This document shows, piece by piece, positions 44,232-54,151 of a DNA stretch of 64,000 nucleotides. Made by a program: the position numbers and the translations under genes. The notes below the pieces were generated by a model. That model was not told the origin of the DNA, made no database searches, and saw only the letters and a program-made list of their open reading frames with translations. This stretch comes from Eubacteriales bacterium (GTDB lineage Bacteria; Bacillota; Clostridia; Christensenellales; CAG-138). The first letter of the stretch is position 1; the number at the start of each line of letters is the position of its first letter. Location: the NCBI GenBank assembly GCA_028694155.1, contig JAQUTY010000004.1, positions 77,773 to 141,772 of the forward strand, read 5' to 3'.

Positions 44232-45076
44232 TCTTCCTCGGTCGCATCGCTATTTTGGTCAACCTTGTCACGCTGAGATACAGGGAGGTTGAGATTTTTG
44301 TACACCGCCAGAATATCGGGACCTTCAGGCTCGATTATTTCAATGGAATCGTCCTCGATTATTTCTTCCTTGCTCTTGCGCTTGCGACCCAAAAGCAGAA
44401 TGATAACGTCCACTATCCCGATAAACACGATTGCGGTAACCGCAAACATGCAGATACGCACAATCACGTCAGAGAAGAATTGAGTTGGCAGCATCTGTAT
44501 CATGCGTGACGAGGCAGGCAGCAGCCAATTATTGCTTGCGGGGAAGATGGTTCTGTGGAAGAACACCCAGAATGCGTCAAAGTCTGCTGCAGCCCATGTG
44601 CCTACGAATGCACCCAACAGCGCAAAACCTGCAAGCCCGAACAAATAGCCACGAAGAATTGCGCCAAGCGCACCCTTGCCGCAGATGATGATGGAGAGGA
44701 CAAACAGCACAAAGGCGAGAGCAAGTCCGATGTTGCGATAGTTTACTAGGGCGAGCCAAACGGTTTGAACCTCCTCCATATGAACCTGCTCTATTTCAAG
44801 TTCGAACATTTGAACATATTCGCCATTGACCAAAACTAAATCATCAGGATTGATGGAATCCGCCCTGCCCTGCATATATTCCAACAGCGAGTGGAGAGCC
44901 GGCACTTGAACGGCATAGCTGGACACACCCATTGATGCAGCGGTATCGGTTTTTTTGAGTTCATTTTCCATAAAGACATCATCGTTAATCACCAGTTGAA
45001 CGCTGGTAAAAACGATACACAATATCAATATGAAAGATGCGACCGCAGAAATAATGGTCGCCGCTGTCTTTTTCAT
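44228..45076 (-). CDS. TIGR01906/DUF1461 membrane protein, Lit-like
   Basis: A 282-residue protein with four membrane segments and a C-terminal acidic cytoplasmic tail of about 45 residues. The pattern matches the TIGR01906/DUF1461 family, to which the lipoprotein intramolecular transacylase Lit belongs: a histidine after the first outer region (FELEIEQVHMEEV) and FHRTIFPASNNWLLP followed by MLPTQFF. In Lit the two corresponding histidines are essential for moving an acyl chain from the glycerol to the N-terminus of lipoproteins. GGAGGAAG precedes the ATG and a TATAAT lies upstream. It is translationally coupled to tsaD. Activity as Lit is inferred, not shown. Confidence 0.7.
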   Translation of the reverse strand: MKKTAATIISAVASFILILCIVFTSVQLVINDDVFMENELKKTDTAASMGVSSYAVQVPALHSLLEYMQGRADSINPDDLVLVNGEYVQMFELEIEQVHMEEVQTVWLALVNYRNIGLALAFVLFVLSIIICGKGALGAILRGYLFGLAGFALLGAFVGTWAAADFDAFWVFFHRTIFPASNNWLLPASSRMIQMLPTQFFSDVIVRICMFAVTAIVFIGIVDVIILLLGRKRKSKEEIIEDDSIEIIEPEGPDILAVYKNLNLPVSQRDKVDQNSDATEEE

Positions 45077-45122
45077 AGACTTCCTCCGAGGGATTTTTAT
45101 TCATTATACCACATCTTTGCAA

Positions 45123-46418
45123 TTATTGCCATAGGGATAAAATGAGGATGGCAACTATGGCAAGCGGTGCAACAAAACGAATTAAAAAACCCCAGAGCTT
45201 GAACCCTTTTGCGCTGCCGCTAAGCTCAAGCCTCAGACGCTTTTGGTCGAACTCCCAGCCCACATAGAGACAGGTTAGCAGGGCAACAATGGGCATAAGC
45301 CACCTGTCGGTTATTATCTCCAACCAGCCGCCCCAAGAAGCGGCGGTGTATACAACGCCAAGTGCGAGAGCCAAGGCACAGACCCAGACTGTTGCACGCC
45401 CTCTTGAAATTCCCCATCTGTCCTCAATACAGCACAGAACGCCTGCAAGAATTGACACAGATGAGACAATGGCGGCAAAGAACAGCAGCGCATAGAACAG
45501 CAGCGCAAAAAAGGCACCGCCACGCATACCCACAAATACGGCAGTAATCTCTACAAATGCAAAGCTGTCTCCGCCGCTTGGACTACTGCCCACCGCAAAT
45601 ACGGCAGGAATTAGGATAAATCCTGCCATCAGCGCAGTCAAAGTATCCAAAGCACAGACCCAGACGGCATTTTTGAACAGAGGCTCTTTCCTCCCAAGCA
45701 TTGAACCATAGGTAACCATCACCGACATGCCAATGGACAGCGAGAAGAACGCTTGCCCAAGTGCGGAAATTAGACCGTCAAAGCCGAGTGTGGAGAAATC
45801 TATATGTAATAGAAACGATACGCCGCGCGAGGCTCCGTCCATGGAGAGGGCACGAACCATCAGCACGACCAGCAGCACAATCATCACAGGCATGGCTATT
45901 CTGCTCAATCGTTCTATCCCTCTTTGGACGCCGCCCTGCACTATCCATGCGTTCAGCAGAATGTATATAAGGGGAAACAGAACGGCGCCCTCGAAGGGAA
46001 AGCCCTGAAAGCCTGTCATTTTTAGGTACACCTGTTCCGAGCCAAGAAACATTCCGCCCGCATCGCTTAAATAGCCCCAAAGGTATCGCAGCACACGTCC
46101 GCCGGCTTGAAAATAGTAACAGAGGACCAAAAAGGCGGTAGCAACGCCAAGATAGCCAATCCACCCCCTGCCACGGGGAAATGCCATCAGCATATTCTCA
46201 CCTGTGGCACGACCCAGCGCAAATTCGGCAAGCAGAACGGCCGTACCGAGGATTGCAACGATTATCAGGTAAACCAAGATGTATGCACCGCCGCCGCCCT
46301 CAAAGGCATATTTGGGGAATTTCCATATGTTTCCCAGCCCGATTGCAGACCCGGCAGCAGCTAATATGAAGTTTATACTGGAAGACCATTGCTGTTTCAT
46401 ATAAGTTTTGACAAACAT
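45123..46418 (-). CDS. neurotransmitter:sodium symporter (NSS) family transporter
   Basis: A 431-residue protein with about eleven membrane segments, the common size of bacterial NSS (LeuT-type) transporters, which import amino acids or related amines with Na+. The diagnostic first helix FILAAAGSAIGLGNIWKFPK and the later GRATGENMLMAF and VTYGSMLGRKE segments are visible. I chose the ATG at 46418 because GAGGGA stands before it; 46400 lacks a ribosome site. The substrate is unknown. It is divergent from the DUF1015 gene, and their promoter regions overlap. Confidence 0.93.
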   Translation of the reverse strand: MFVKTYMKQQWSSSINFILAAAGSAIGLGNIWKFPKYAFEGGGGAYILVYLIIVAILGTAVLLAEFALGRATGENMLMAFPRGRGWIGYLGVATAFLVLCYYFQAGGRVLRYLWGYLSDAGGMFLGSEQVYLKMTGFQGFPFEGAVLFPLIYILLNAWIVQGGVQRGIERLSRIAMPVMIVLLVVLMVRALSMDGASRGVSFLLHIDFSTLGFDGLISALGQAFFSLSIGMSVMVTYGSMLGRKEPLFKNAVWVCALDTLTALMAGFILIPAVFAVGSSPSGGDSFAFVEITAVFVGMRGGAFFALLFYALLFFAAIVSSVSILAGVLCCIEDRWGISRGRATVWVCALALALGVVYTAASWGGWLEIITDRWLMPIVALLTCLYVGWEFDQKRLRLELSGSAKGFKLWGFLIRFVAPLAIVAILILSLWQ

Positions 46419-46436
46419 TCTCCCTCGTGTTATAAT
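46408..46436 (+). promoter_or_regulatory. predicted promoter of the DUF1015 gene, overlapping the divergent symporter start
   Basis: TTGACA at 46408-46413, a 17-bp spacer and TATAAT at 46431-46436. The -35 box lies inside the first codons of the divergent symporter gene, and TTATAA at 46430-46435 is symmetric, so the other strand reads TATAAC at the same place. Confidence 0.7.
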
Positions 46437-46477
46437 TCGCATAACTGTAATTCAAATATGAGCTTGAGGAGAGTAAT

Positions 46478-47791
46478 ATGCAAAAGTATTGTAATTCCGT
46501 TGGCGTTTTGGTTCCGTCCGTGATGCTTCCCAAGGAGGATGCAGATTTTTCAAAGTGGGCGGTCGTTGCTTGCGATCAGTTTACATCGCAGCCTGAGTAT
46601 TGGGCGGCAGCACGCAAATACATTGGGGACGCACCCACTACGCTGGATTTGTTCTTGCCGGAGGCTTATTTGGGCAAGGAGGGCGAGACGGAGAGGATTA
46701 AGACCATTGGCGATAATATGCGACGCTACATGGACGAGGGCATCGTGCGCACACTTCCGCAGGGCTTCGTGCTTGTAAAGCGCAGCGTTGCCGGAAATAC
46801 ACGCTATGGACTCATTTTGGCGTTAGACCTCGAACAATATGATTATTCAAAGGGCTCAACCACACTCATTCGTGCAACGGAGGGGACGATTGTCGATCGT
46901 ATTCCCCCACGCCTGCGTATTCGTGAGGGCGCACCGATGGAGCTTCCGCACATTCTTGTGCTCATTGACGATCCTAAGCGCACAGTAATCGAACCGCATA
47001 TCGGCCAGGAAATGAAAAAGCTGTACGACACCGAATTGATGCAGGACGGCGGACACATCACGGGGTGGCTGATGGATAGCGATAAGGACATCACCGCTGT
47101 TTTGGATGCGCTTACTGCGCTGACAGATAAGGCGGCGTTTGAACAGAAGTATGGCGACCATGCACCGCTGCTGTTTGCAATGGGAGACGGCAATCACAGC
47201 TTTGCCACCGCTAAGGCAAACTGGGAGAAGATAAAGGCGACCCTTTCCGATAGCGAACGTGAGAACCATCCTGCCCGTTACTGCTTGGTCGAGATTGAGA
47301 ATGTTCACGATGAAGGTATCGTGTTTGAGCCTATTCATCGCGTGGTGTTCGGAATGGACAGCGAGGAAGCGGTCGATTGGCTTCAAAAGAAAATGCAGGA
47401 GCTCAATGGCAACGTTACCGTCATTGAGGGCTCCAATCTTGAAGCAAAGGGCGGCGACATTCATATAATTCCCTACATTACCAACCGTTCCAAGGGCGCA
47501 TTTGTCGTTGAGCAGCCCACGGCACAGCTTGCTGTGGGAACGCTACAAAATGCGATTGATGCCATGATAAAGGAAGTAAAGGGCACCGAGGTTGACTATA
47601 TTCATGGAGCAGACGTTGTTGAGGAGTTGGCAAAGAAGAACGACACAACAATAGGCTTTACGCTTCCTGCAATGGAGAAAAGCGAGCTGTTCCCAACCGT
47701 TGTGTTTGACGGTGCGCTTCCACGCAAGACGTTTTCCATGGGCGAGGCAAATGAAAAGCGTTACTATCTTGAGTGCAGAAGAATCGACTGA
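46478..47791 (+). CDS. DUF1015 family protein
   Basis: A 437-residue protein with the DUF1015 signature AMGDGNHSFATAK in the middle and VACDQF...YW near the start. The function of the family is unknown; it is widespread in anaerobes and often next to serine/hydroxypyruvate metabolism genes, which is not the case here. GAGGAGAG precedes the ATG, 41 nt after the predicted -10 box. Aspartate kinase follows 24 bp later. Confidence 0.93.
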   Translation: MQKYCNSVGVLVPSVMLPKEDADFSKWAVVACDQFTSQPEYWAAARKYIGDAPTTLDLFLPEAYLGKEGETERIKTIGDNMRRYMDEGIVRTLPQGFVLVKRSVAGNTRYGLILALDLEQYDYSKGSTTLIRATEGTIVDRIPPRLRIREGAPMELPHILVLIDDPKRTVIEPHIGQEMKKLYDTELMQDGGHITGWLMDSDKDITAVLDALTALTDKAAFEQKYGDHAPLLFAMGDGNHSFATAKANWEKIKATLSDSERENHPARYCLVEIENVHDEGIVFEPIHRVVFGMDSEEAVDWLQKKMQELNGNVTVIEGSNLEAKGGDIHIIPYITNRSKGAFVVEQPTAQLAVGTLQNAIDAMIKEVKGTEVDYIHGADVVEELAKKNDTTIGFTLPAMEKSELFPTVVFDGALPRKTFSMGEANEKRYYLECRRID

Positions 47792-47815
47792 GGCAATATT
47801 AAGGAAGAATTTGTT

Positions 47816-49129
47816 TTGAGAATTGCGACAAAATTTGGTGGCAGCTCACTTGCAGACGCCGCACATTTTAACAAGGTAAAGGCCATTATAGAGGCGGATA
47901 AGGACCGTCTGTTCGTGGTGGTCAGCGCGCCCGGTCGCAATGAGCAAAACGATGAAAAAATCACAGATTTGCTTTTGACCTGTTATGACAGACGTCAAAA
48001 GAATTTAGACTATACCGCCCCATTTGAGCGTATCAAAAAGCGTTTTTTAGATATTGAACGTGAGCTTGGGCTAAACGTGGGAATGGACAATGAGCTTAAT
48101 GCCATTTCAAATGCAATCCATGGCGGAGCGAGTATGGACTATACGGCAAGCAGAGGCGAGTATTTGACTGCGCTGCTGCTTTCGTCCTACCTGAATTTCG
48201 GTTTTCTGGATCCTTCCGAGCTGATTGCCTTCCACGACGACGGAACCTACGATGATGAGACGACACAGCGGTGGTGCAACAAGCTTGAGGGTCAGAGCAG
48301 ACTTGTGATACCCGGGTTCTACGGCAGAAAGCGTGACGGCAGCATTAAAACATTTTCACGAGGTGGTTCGGACATTACTGGGGCTATCATTGCAAGAGAA
48401 GTACATGCCGATGTTTATGAGAACTGGACGGACGTTGACGGCTTTATGATGGCGGACCCACGCATTGTACCCAATCCAAAGATAATCTCGGTGGTGACCT
48501 ATTCCGAGCTTCGTGAGCTTAGCTACATGGGTGCCAGCGTTCTGCATGAGGATTCCATCTTCCCAGTGAGAAAGGCACGCATACCTATACACATTAAAAA
48601 CACTAACAATCCTGCCATTGACGGAACAAAGATTGTTCCCGATGGCAGCCTGAGAAACTTTAGGCGTGACAGTGTTTTGACCGGCATTTCAGGAAGGACG
48701 GGTTTTACCATCATCACTGTTACCAAGGACAATATGCACAAGGAGATCGGCTTCGGATACAGATTGCTGCGCGTATTGTCCCACAATAATATCTCCTTTG
48801 AGAATTGTCCATCGGGCATTGATACAATGTCACTGGTCATAGATGATAAGTTCCTTGGCGGCAAGCTGGACAACGTTATCTCCGAGATACGTCGTGATTG
48901 CGAGCCTAACACCATCGAGGTTACCAGCCGAATCGCTTTGATTGCAACGGTCGGCAGGGGCATGATTAGGAGCAAGGGCGTTTCCGCCAAACTCTTCCGT
49001 GCGCTGTCCGATGCAGATGTCAACGTTCGAATAATTGACCAAGGCAGTTCAGAGATGAACATTATTGTTGGCGTTGAGGAGCAGGATTTTGTTGATGCTG
49101 TCAAAGCCATATACAACGCATTTTCATAA
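47816..49129 (+). CDS. aspartate kinase
   Basis: A 437-residue kinase that phosphorylates aspartate in the first step of lysine, threonine, methionine and diaminopimelate synthesis. It starts ATKFGGSSLADA (KFGGSS motif), contains SRGGSDITGA and WTDVDGFMMADPR, and ends in two ACT regulatory domains (VTVTKDNMHKEIGF region and VRIIDQGSSEMNII), so feedback control by an amino acid is likely. The start appears to be TTG, 8 nt after AAGGAAG, since no ATG is placed suitably. An ABC permease follows 14 bp later. Confidence 0.93.
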   Translation: MRIATKFGGSSLADAAHFNKVKAIIEADKDRLFVVVSAPGRNEQNDEKITDLLLTCYDRRQKNLDYTAPFERIKKRFLDIERELGLNVGMDNELNAISNAIHGGASMDYTASRGEYLTALLLSSYLNFGFLDPSELIAFHDDGTYDDETTQRWCNKLEGQSRLVIPGFYGRKRDGSIKTFSRGGSDITGAIIAREVHADVYENWTDVDGFMMADPRIVPNPKIISVVTYSELRELSYMGASVLHEDSIFPVRKARIPIHIKNTNNPAIDGTKIVPDGSLRNFRRDSVLTGISGRTGFTIITVTKDNMHKEIGFGYRLLRVLSHNNISFENCPSGIDTMSLVIDDKFLGGKLDNVISEIRRDCEPNTIEVTSRIALIATVGRGMIRSKGVSAKLFRALSDADVNVRIIDQGSSEMNIIVGVEEQDFVDAVKAIYNAFS

Positions 49130-49143
49130 CTCTAGGAGGAAGC

Positions 49144-52100
49144 ATGATAACAAAAATTGCATTAAAGAGTGTATTTCGCACACCCATAAAAACCATTCTT
49201 TTCTTTGTACTGTTGGTTATTGCAACTGCGTTTTTGGGGCTTGGGCTTGGGCTTCTTTCAACTTCAAGCAACATGGCATCAGATGCCAACGAGCGATATA
49301 ACACGATTGCAAACATAGAGTATATCGGCGAGAATTATCCCGATCTCACCAGATTTGACGACTACATGGTCGAGCAGTTGGAGAGCTATGATTCCACGCC
49401 CCTGTTTGAGCAGGACGAGGTCATCAGCTATGACAGACAGATGCTTTTGGGCGCAACGGCCAGTGAGCTTGTCACAGGCACACGAGGCATTCAGGAGTTC
49501 AAGGAGACATATATCCTCAAGCTGAAGGTCATCTACAAGACCGATATGGGAACATGGTGCATGGTTCAGGATTCACTATTTTCAGGCGGTAGGAATGCCG
49601 CTTTGGGCGCATATGTTTATCTTGACCTTAGCGAGTATCCAGCGATGAGCTATGAGCAGTTCCAAAAGGGTGACGAGTTCTTTATCCACGGAAAAATGTA
49701 CGAGGGCGAGAACCGCTATCAATGGATTCTGCTGTCTGCCTGCCAATTAAATGTGCCTGAGGATTATAAGGAGCTTGCCGCCTGTCCAATCTGGGTCGTT
49801 ACGGGCAACGACAAGTATGAGGAAGATCCAAATTACCAGAGATATTTCAACATGGCGCGCACTTACGGGATTCTAAATAACCAGCTTACTGTTCGTGCCA
49901 TAAACGATGTACCCAATGCTGCCGAGTTTTATCAGCAGGAGACATACATCGTTGACGGCGAGTTTTTTAAGCCTTCAGAGAAAGGCGTCTGCTTGATCAG
50001 CGAGTTTCTTGCCGACAGGATGGGCTTGAGCGTAGGCGATGCGCTGCCGCTTGAGCTGTATGGCTCGGTGCTTGGACGCAGCGTATCAACCAGCTTTTGG
50101 TATGAGGACGGCTATCTTCAAGGCAAGGACTACATCGTCAAGGGCATATTTGCCAACATGGCAGGGCTGTACACCACTATTTTCATTCCCAACGAGGCCG
50201 AAAGCTGGATGCCTGAGAGCTGTATAGACTATACCATCGGTCAGGTCAAGCTTCAAAATGACGGTGTTGATTCTTATTTGAAAAGCATCAGTCCGTATCT
50301 ATTGGGCAACATGCGTGTTACGGTCTACGATCAGGGCTATGCCCGTGCGGCAAGCGCAATCAGCTCGATGAATAAGACCGCTATCATCATCACCTCTGTC
50401 AGCAGCGGCTGCACCACAGCGCTGTTGCTGCTGTATGCCTATCTGTTCGTGCTAAGACAGAGGGACACTTCCAAAATAATGCTGTCTATGGGAACGGGCA
50501 AGAGACGCACGCTTGAGTATTTCTTGGTATCGTCAATGTTCCTGCTTGCCGTTGCTGCACTGGTTGGAAGCATTGCAGGTTGGGTTTTGACTGATAAACT
50601 TGCGGGGTATGCCTACAACATGGCCATTGAGTCCACCTCCGCCGATATTCGCTTTTCCTCGATTGCCTCCAACGGACCGCTGATAGAATTGGCAGATGCA
50701 CCAAAGGCGTCGCCCTTGACCATGCTGCCGCCATTTGCACTGGTGATTGCATTTGGCTCGTTAAGCTCGCTGCTGTTTGCCGCACTTGCAATGAAACGCA
50801 GGGTCAATGGCAAGCCAACCAAGAAAAAGAAAACGGCTTCCATTTCTACCGCTGCTTCGTTCAGCACTGCACCTATCAAGGTCGATTTTAACGCCAGCTC
50901 GTTTGGCAGCGTAACGCACAAAAAGCATGGGGTCAACCGCCTAGGCTTCTTCTGGCGAACTCTTTTTAGAAACGTTCGCCGCAACAGGGGCAAGAGCTTT
51001 GTAGTGCCGTTGATAACCATAGTACTTGCATCATTTATCGGACTGTTCTGCTCGAATTTGGAGAGCTATCAACATCAGCTCGACACGGTTTACGACCGTA
51101 TTCCCGTGACGGCATATCTTTGCAACTACACAGGCAAGGTTATGGATAGGTTTGCTCTGCAGGATTCGGATTTGGAGGGCATTGTCGATTCTGAGTTTGT
51201 TGAGAAAGCCTGCTATTCGCAGATTGCACGCTACTACCTGTTCGGCGTGGCGGTGGACAAGGACGGAAACGAGACCGAAATAGTTGAGTGGCTGCCGTGG
51301 CCGGAGAGCAGCTTTGCACAGGCAACCTTCCAAGAGACTTTGCTGCGTGGCTCGTCCGTCATCGGTTTGACTGACATTGACTACGCTTCCGAGTTCATGT
51401 TTGAGGGCGATGTTGCATTTGAATTTATTGATGGCTACGACAAGTCGGTTTTCGCATCAGATGAGGATGTGTGCCTTGTAAATAGCGATATGCTCCAAAA
51501 GTTCGATATTGAGCTTGGCGACACGATTTCCATTGATGCCATGACCGAGACTGAATATGGTCTTACAGAGTCGATAATCAGAATGAAGGTTGTGGGTACA
51601 TATCCGTCAATTCTTGGCAGAGATACCATCTATTGCCCCATCAACACGTTGAGTTCCCGTTATGCAGTAGCAAACTCGGAGGTTGTATTCGAGTCGTGGC
51701 ATATCTTGCAGCTTGCAATGCGCAAGCTTGGAATCGAGGACGAGTCGCAGCTCGATATTGATGTGAGGTGGGAAGGCAACGAGCAGTGCTATTATGCCGC
51801 AGGCACGTTGTACATGAAAGTTGCATACTACAATAAGTATAATGCTGTCAGTCTCGTTCTTAAGGATACGGAGAATCTTGAGAAGTTAAAAGACGAGATG
51901 GAGGAGCAGGGTCTCACGTCAACAGGAACGCTTGGAAGGCGCAGACTCTCAATGGTTGTCAACGAGACAGAGCTTGTTCAGTCCGTGCAGGATCTCAACC
52001 GCAACATATCCTATATGTGGGCGTTGTTTATAGTGATGTACGCATTGACAATCGGCATCGGATTTGTAATATCCAATCTATTGACAAAGAGCCGCAGAGC

Positions 52101-52356
52101 GGAGTTTGCTATGATGCGCAGTATGGGCGCAGGTCGAGCCAGAACGTTCTTCATGTTTGCTTTGGAGCAGACGTTGGAGTTCTTCATCGGGCTAGGAGCA
52201 GGTGTCTTGGCGGTATATCTCATCTTTGGGAGCATCAGTCTGTTGCAGCTTGAGATGCTTGGAATATACTCCGCTTGCTACATAATCGGTATCGTCATCG
52301 CAGCGCAGGTCATGAACCGTCTGCATGTGTTGGACATTCTTGGAGCTAAGGAATAA
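49144..52356 (+). CDS. FtsX-like ABC transporter permease
   Basis: A 1070-residue permease of the MacB/FtsX type. A membrane segment near residues 17-38 is followed by a large extracellular domain (about 40-410), an FtsX domain with three helices (about 412-555), a second anchor near 625-645, another extracellular domain, and a final FtsX domain (about 955-1065). The motifs SMGTGKRRT and SMGAGRART mark equivalent coupling loops. It pairs with the ATPase gene 10 bp downstream. Such pairs act as mechanotransmitters on lipoproteins, peptides or cell-wall hydrolases; the substrate is unknown. AGGAGG precedes the ATG. Confidence 0.92.
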   Translation: MITKIALKSVFRTPIKTILFFVLLVIATAFLGLGLGLLSTSSNMASDANERYNTIANIEYIGENYPDLTRFDDYMVEQLESYDSTPLFEQDEVISYDRQMLLGATASELVTGTRGIQEFKETYILKLKVIYKTDMGTWCMVQDSLFSGGRNAALGAYVYLDLSEYPAMSYEQFQKGDEFFIHGKMYEGENRYQWILLSACQLNVPEDYKELAACPIWVVTGNDKYEEDPNYQRYFNMARTYGILNNQLTVRAINDVPNAAEFYQQETYIVDGEFFKPSEKGVCLISEFLADRMGLSVGDALPLELYGSVLGRSVSTSFWYEDGYLQGKDYIVKGIFANMAGLYTTIFIPNEAESWMPESCIDYTIGQVKLQNDGVDSYLKSISPYLLGNMRVTVYDQGYARAASAISSMNKTAIIITSVSSGCTTALLLLYAYLFVLRQRDTSKIMLSMGTGKRRTLEYFLVSSMFLLAVAALVGSIAGWVLTDKLAGYAYNMAIESTSADIRFSSIASNGPLIELADAPKASPLTMLPPFALVIAFGSLSSLLFAALAMKRRVNGKPTKKKKTASISTAASFSTAPIKVDFNASSFGSVTHKKHGVNRLGFFWRTLFRNVRRNRGKSFVVPLITIVLASFIGLFCSNLESYQHQLDTVYDRIPVTAYLCNYTGKVMDRFALQDSDLEGIVDSEFVEKACYSQIARYYLFGVAVDKDGNETEIVEWLPWPESSFAQATFQETLLRGSSVIGLTDIDYASEFMFEGDVAFEFIDGYDKSVFASDEDVCLVNSDMLQKFDIELGDTISIDAMTETEYGLTESIIRMKVVGTYPSILGRDTIYCPINTLSSRYAVANSEVVFESWHILQLAMRKLGIEDESQLDIDVRWEGNEQCYYAAGTLYMKVAYYNKYNAVSLVLKDTENLEKLKDEMEEQGLTSTGTLGRRRLSMVVNETELVQSVQDLNRNISYMWALFIVMYALTIGIGFVISNLLTKSRRAEFAMMRSMGAGRARTFFMFALEQTLEFFIGLGAGVLAVYLIFGSISLLQLEMLGIYSACYIIGIVIAAQVMNRLHVLDILGAKE

Positions 52357-52366
52357 GGAGGCTAAT

Positions 52367-53041
52367 ATGGAAATACTCAAACTGGAATCGGTGAGTTACA
52401 CCTATCGCAACAAGTATCAGACCGTTCATGCGGTCAACAACGTAACAACGGCCTTTGAGACCGGCAAGGTGTATGCCATTGTGGGCAAAAGCGGCTCGGG
52501 CAAAACCACGCTGCTGTCAATGCTTGCAGGGCTGGATCTGCCAACGGAGGGTGCGGTCTTTTATCAGGGCAAGGCGACATCGAAGATGGAACTCGACCGC
52601 TACCGCAGGGAGGACGTATCAGTTATCTATCAGAGCTACAATCTGTTTCCGCTTCTTACGGTGGAAGAAAACGTGATGTATCCTGCGCAGCTTCTTGGCG
52701 TATCGGCAAAGAATGCTCGCCAGACGGCGGAGGAGATGCTCGTCAAGGTTGGTCTGCAGAAGGGTCAGTTCAAGCGTTTCCCGTCCATGCTTTCAGGCGG
52801 CGAGCAGCAGCGTGTAGCCATTGCAAGAACACTTGCAACACATCCAAAGATTATTCTTGCCGATGAGCCTACCGGAAATCTGGACGTTGACAACGGCGAT
52901 AACGTTGTCGATATTCTCATCGGGCTTGCGCATGAGCTTGACTACTGCGTAATAATCGTAACGCACGACAATGTGCTTGCTTCAAAGGCAGACGTTAAAC
53001 GCTGCATGAGCGACGGACATCTAAGCGAGGAGAGTGACTGA
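52367..53041 (+). CDS. LolD/MacB-type ABC transporter ATPase
   Basis: A 224-residue ATPase with Walker [12 protein letters not shown]-loop [10 protein letters not shown], signature [15 protein letters not shown], Walker [13 protein letters not shown] and an H-loop VTHDN. This is the type that energises FtsX-like permeases, matching the preceding gene. The ATG at 52367 follows AAGGAGG at 5-6 nt; an upstream TTG within the permease end is unlikely. Its stop overlaps the rsmA start (TGATG). Confidence 0.95.
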   Translation: MEILKLESVSYTYRNKYQTVHAVNNVTTAFETGKVYAIVGKSGSGKTTLLSMLAGLDLPTEGAVFYQGKATSKMELDRYRREDVSVIYQSYNLFPLLTVEENVMYPAQLLGVSAKNARQTAEEMLVKVGLQKGQFKRFPSMLSGGEQQRVAIARTLATHPKIILADEPTGNLDVDNGDNVVDILIGLAHELDYCVIIVTHDNVLASKADVKRCMSDGHLSEESD

Positions 53042-53805
53042 TGTTGCGCCGTGCATCAAGGGAATATGTTCTTGAACAGAGATTGCGTCCAAACAAGGCT
53101 CTTGGGCAGAATTTCTTTATTGATGCTCCCAGGCTCATTGCATCTTTGGATAACCTCGACTTTTCACAAAGACCCGTTTTGGAAATCGGTGCAGGCTTGG
53201 GAGGGCTGACGGAGCTTCTTTTGGAGCGAACAAGCACAGTTATGGCAATCGAGCTGGACGGCGAGCTTGCAAAAAGGCTCGAAAATGAAACCAAGGCGGA
53301 GGTAATTTGTGCTGACGCTCAGAAGCTAAACACGGATTTTATCACCCAAGAGTGGTTTATTGCTGGCAATCTGCCCTACTACATAACCACTCCGCTGGTC
53401 GAAAAATACCTGCTCACCCCTGCCCGAAATCATCTGTACATGGTTCAGCAGGAGGCTGGAGAACGCTTTTTTGCCAAGCCGTCCAACAAGAACTATGGAG
53501 TGATTGCAATAATTACTTCGCTCTTTTTCGATGCACAAACGCTCGACACGCTTCCACCATCGTGCTATTATCCTGAGCCGCCGATTACATCGTCGCTGAT
53601 ATATCTGCATCGCAAGGGTGACATTCCTGCAGGCTTTGTTTCGTTTATCAAGACGTGTCTGAGAATGCGCAGAAAGACGCTCCATAACAACCTAAAAGGC
53701 ATGGACGGAGCAGAAGCGGCATTTAGGGAGCTGAACATTTCACCGTCCATACGAGCAGAGGCACTCACCCCCCAGCAGTTCCTCGCCCTGTTCAAAAGCA
53801 TTTAG
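53041..53805 (+). CDS. rsmA: 16S rRNA dimethyladenosine transferase
   Basis: A 254-residue RsmA/KsgA methyltransferase, which dimethylates two adjacent adenines near the 3' end of 16S rRNA. Visible motifs: RPNKALGQNFFIDAP, the SAM-binding EIGAGLGGLTELL and the catalytic NLPYYITTPLV. It overlaps the ABC ATPase by one base and probably shares its transcript. The next gene on the right is on the other strand, with a terminator between them. Confidence 0.96.
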   Translation: MLRRASREYVLEQRLRPNKALGQNFFIDAPRLIASLDNLDFSQRPVLEIGAGLGGLTELLLERTSTVMAIELDGELAKRLENETKAEVICADAQKLNTDFITQEWFIAGNLPYYITTPLVEKYLLTPARNHLYMVQQEAGERFFAKPSNKNYGVIAIITSLFFDAQTLDTLPPSCYYPEPPITSSLIYLHRKGDIPAGFVSFIKTCLRMRRKTLHNNLKGMDGAEAAFRELNISPSIRAEALTPQQFLALFKSI

Positions 53806-53810
53806 CCTGA

Positions 53811-53850
53811 CAAAAAAAGACCGTTTCACTAATAATTGGTGAAACGGTCT
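53811..53850. terminator. terminator between rsmA and the rpsF-ssb-rpsR operon
   Basis: A perfect 12-bp stem (53818-53829 / 53839-53850). Seven A at 53812-53818 give a U tract to RNA from the minus strand, so it mainly ends the rpsF operon; it may also stop rsmA transcripts. Confidence 0.85.
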
Positions 53851-53879
53851 TGTGCTAATCGGTCTTTGGTTGGTGTTTG

Positions 53880-54125
53880 TTATCTCTCTGCTGCAAAGGG
53901 CAGAAGTGCAACTGCCCTTGCACGCTTGATTGCGATTGCCAGATCACGCTGATGCTTTGCGCAGACACCGGACATACGGCGGGGCATGATTTTGCCGCTC
54001 TCCGCTACGAAGCCCTGAAGCTTCCTAACGTCCTTGTAGTCAATGCTTGTAGCCTTATCAACGCAGAACTTGCAAACTTTACGTCTTGTTCTTTTCAAAC
54101 GGGGACGCATTTTACGATCTTCCAT
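53880..54125 (-). CDS. rpsR: 30S ribosomal protein S18
   Basis: An 81-residue S18 with the basic segment [15 protein letters not shown] and a C-terminal [19 protein letters not shown] block. It pairs with S6 on the central domain of 16S rRNA. It retains cysteines (CKFC and GVC) of the zinc-binding form. It is the last gene of the rpsF-ssb-rpsR operon, preceded by AGGAGG. Confidence 0.97.
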   Translation of the reverse strand: MEDRKMRPRLKRTRRKVCKFCVDKATSIDYKDVRKLQGFVAESGKIMPRRMSGVCAKHQRDLAIAIKRARAVALLPFAAER

Positions 54126-54151
54126 GGTGCAAGCCTCCTAAAAAATATTTA

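Noticed and set aside
47816..47818. Truncated aspartate kinase because of missing ATG
   Set aside because: The TTG has a fitting ribosome site and the first residues (ATKFGGSS) match the family start.
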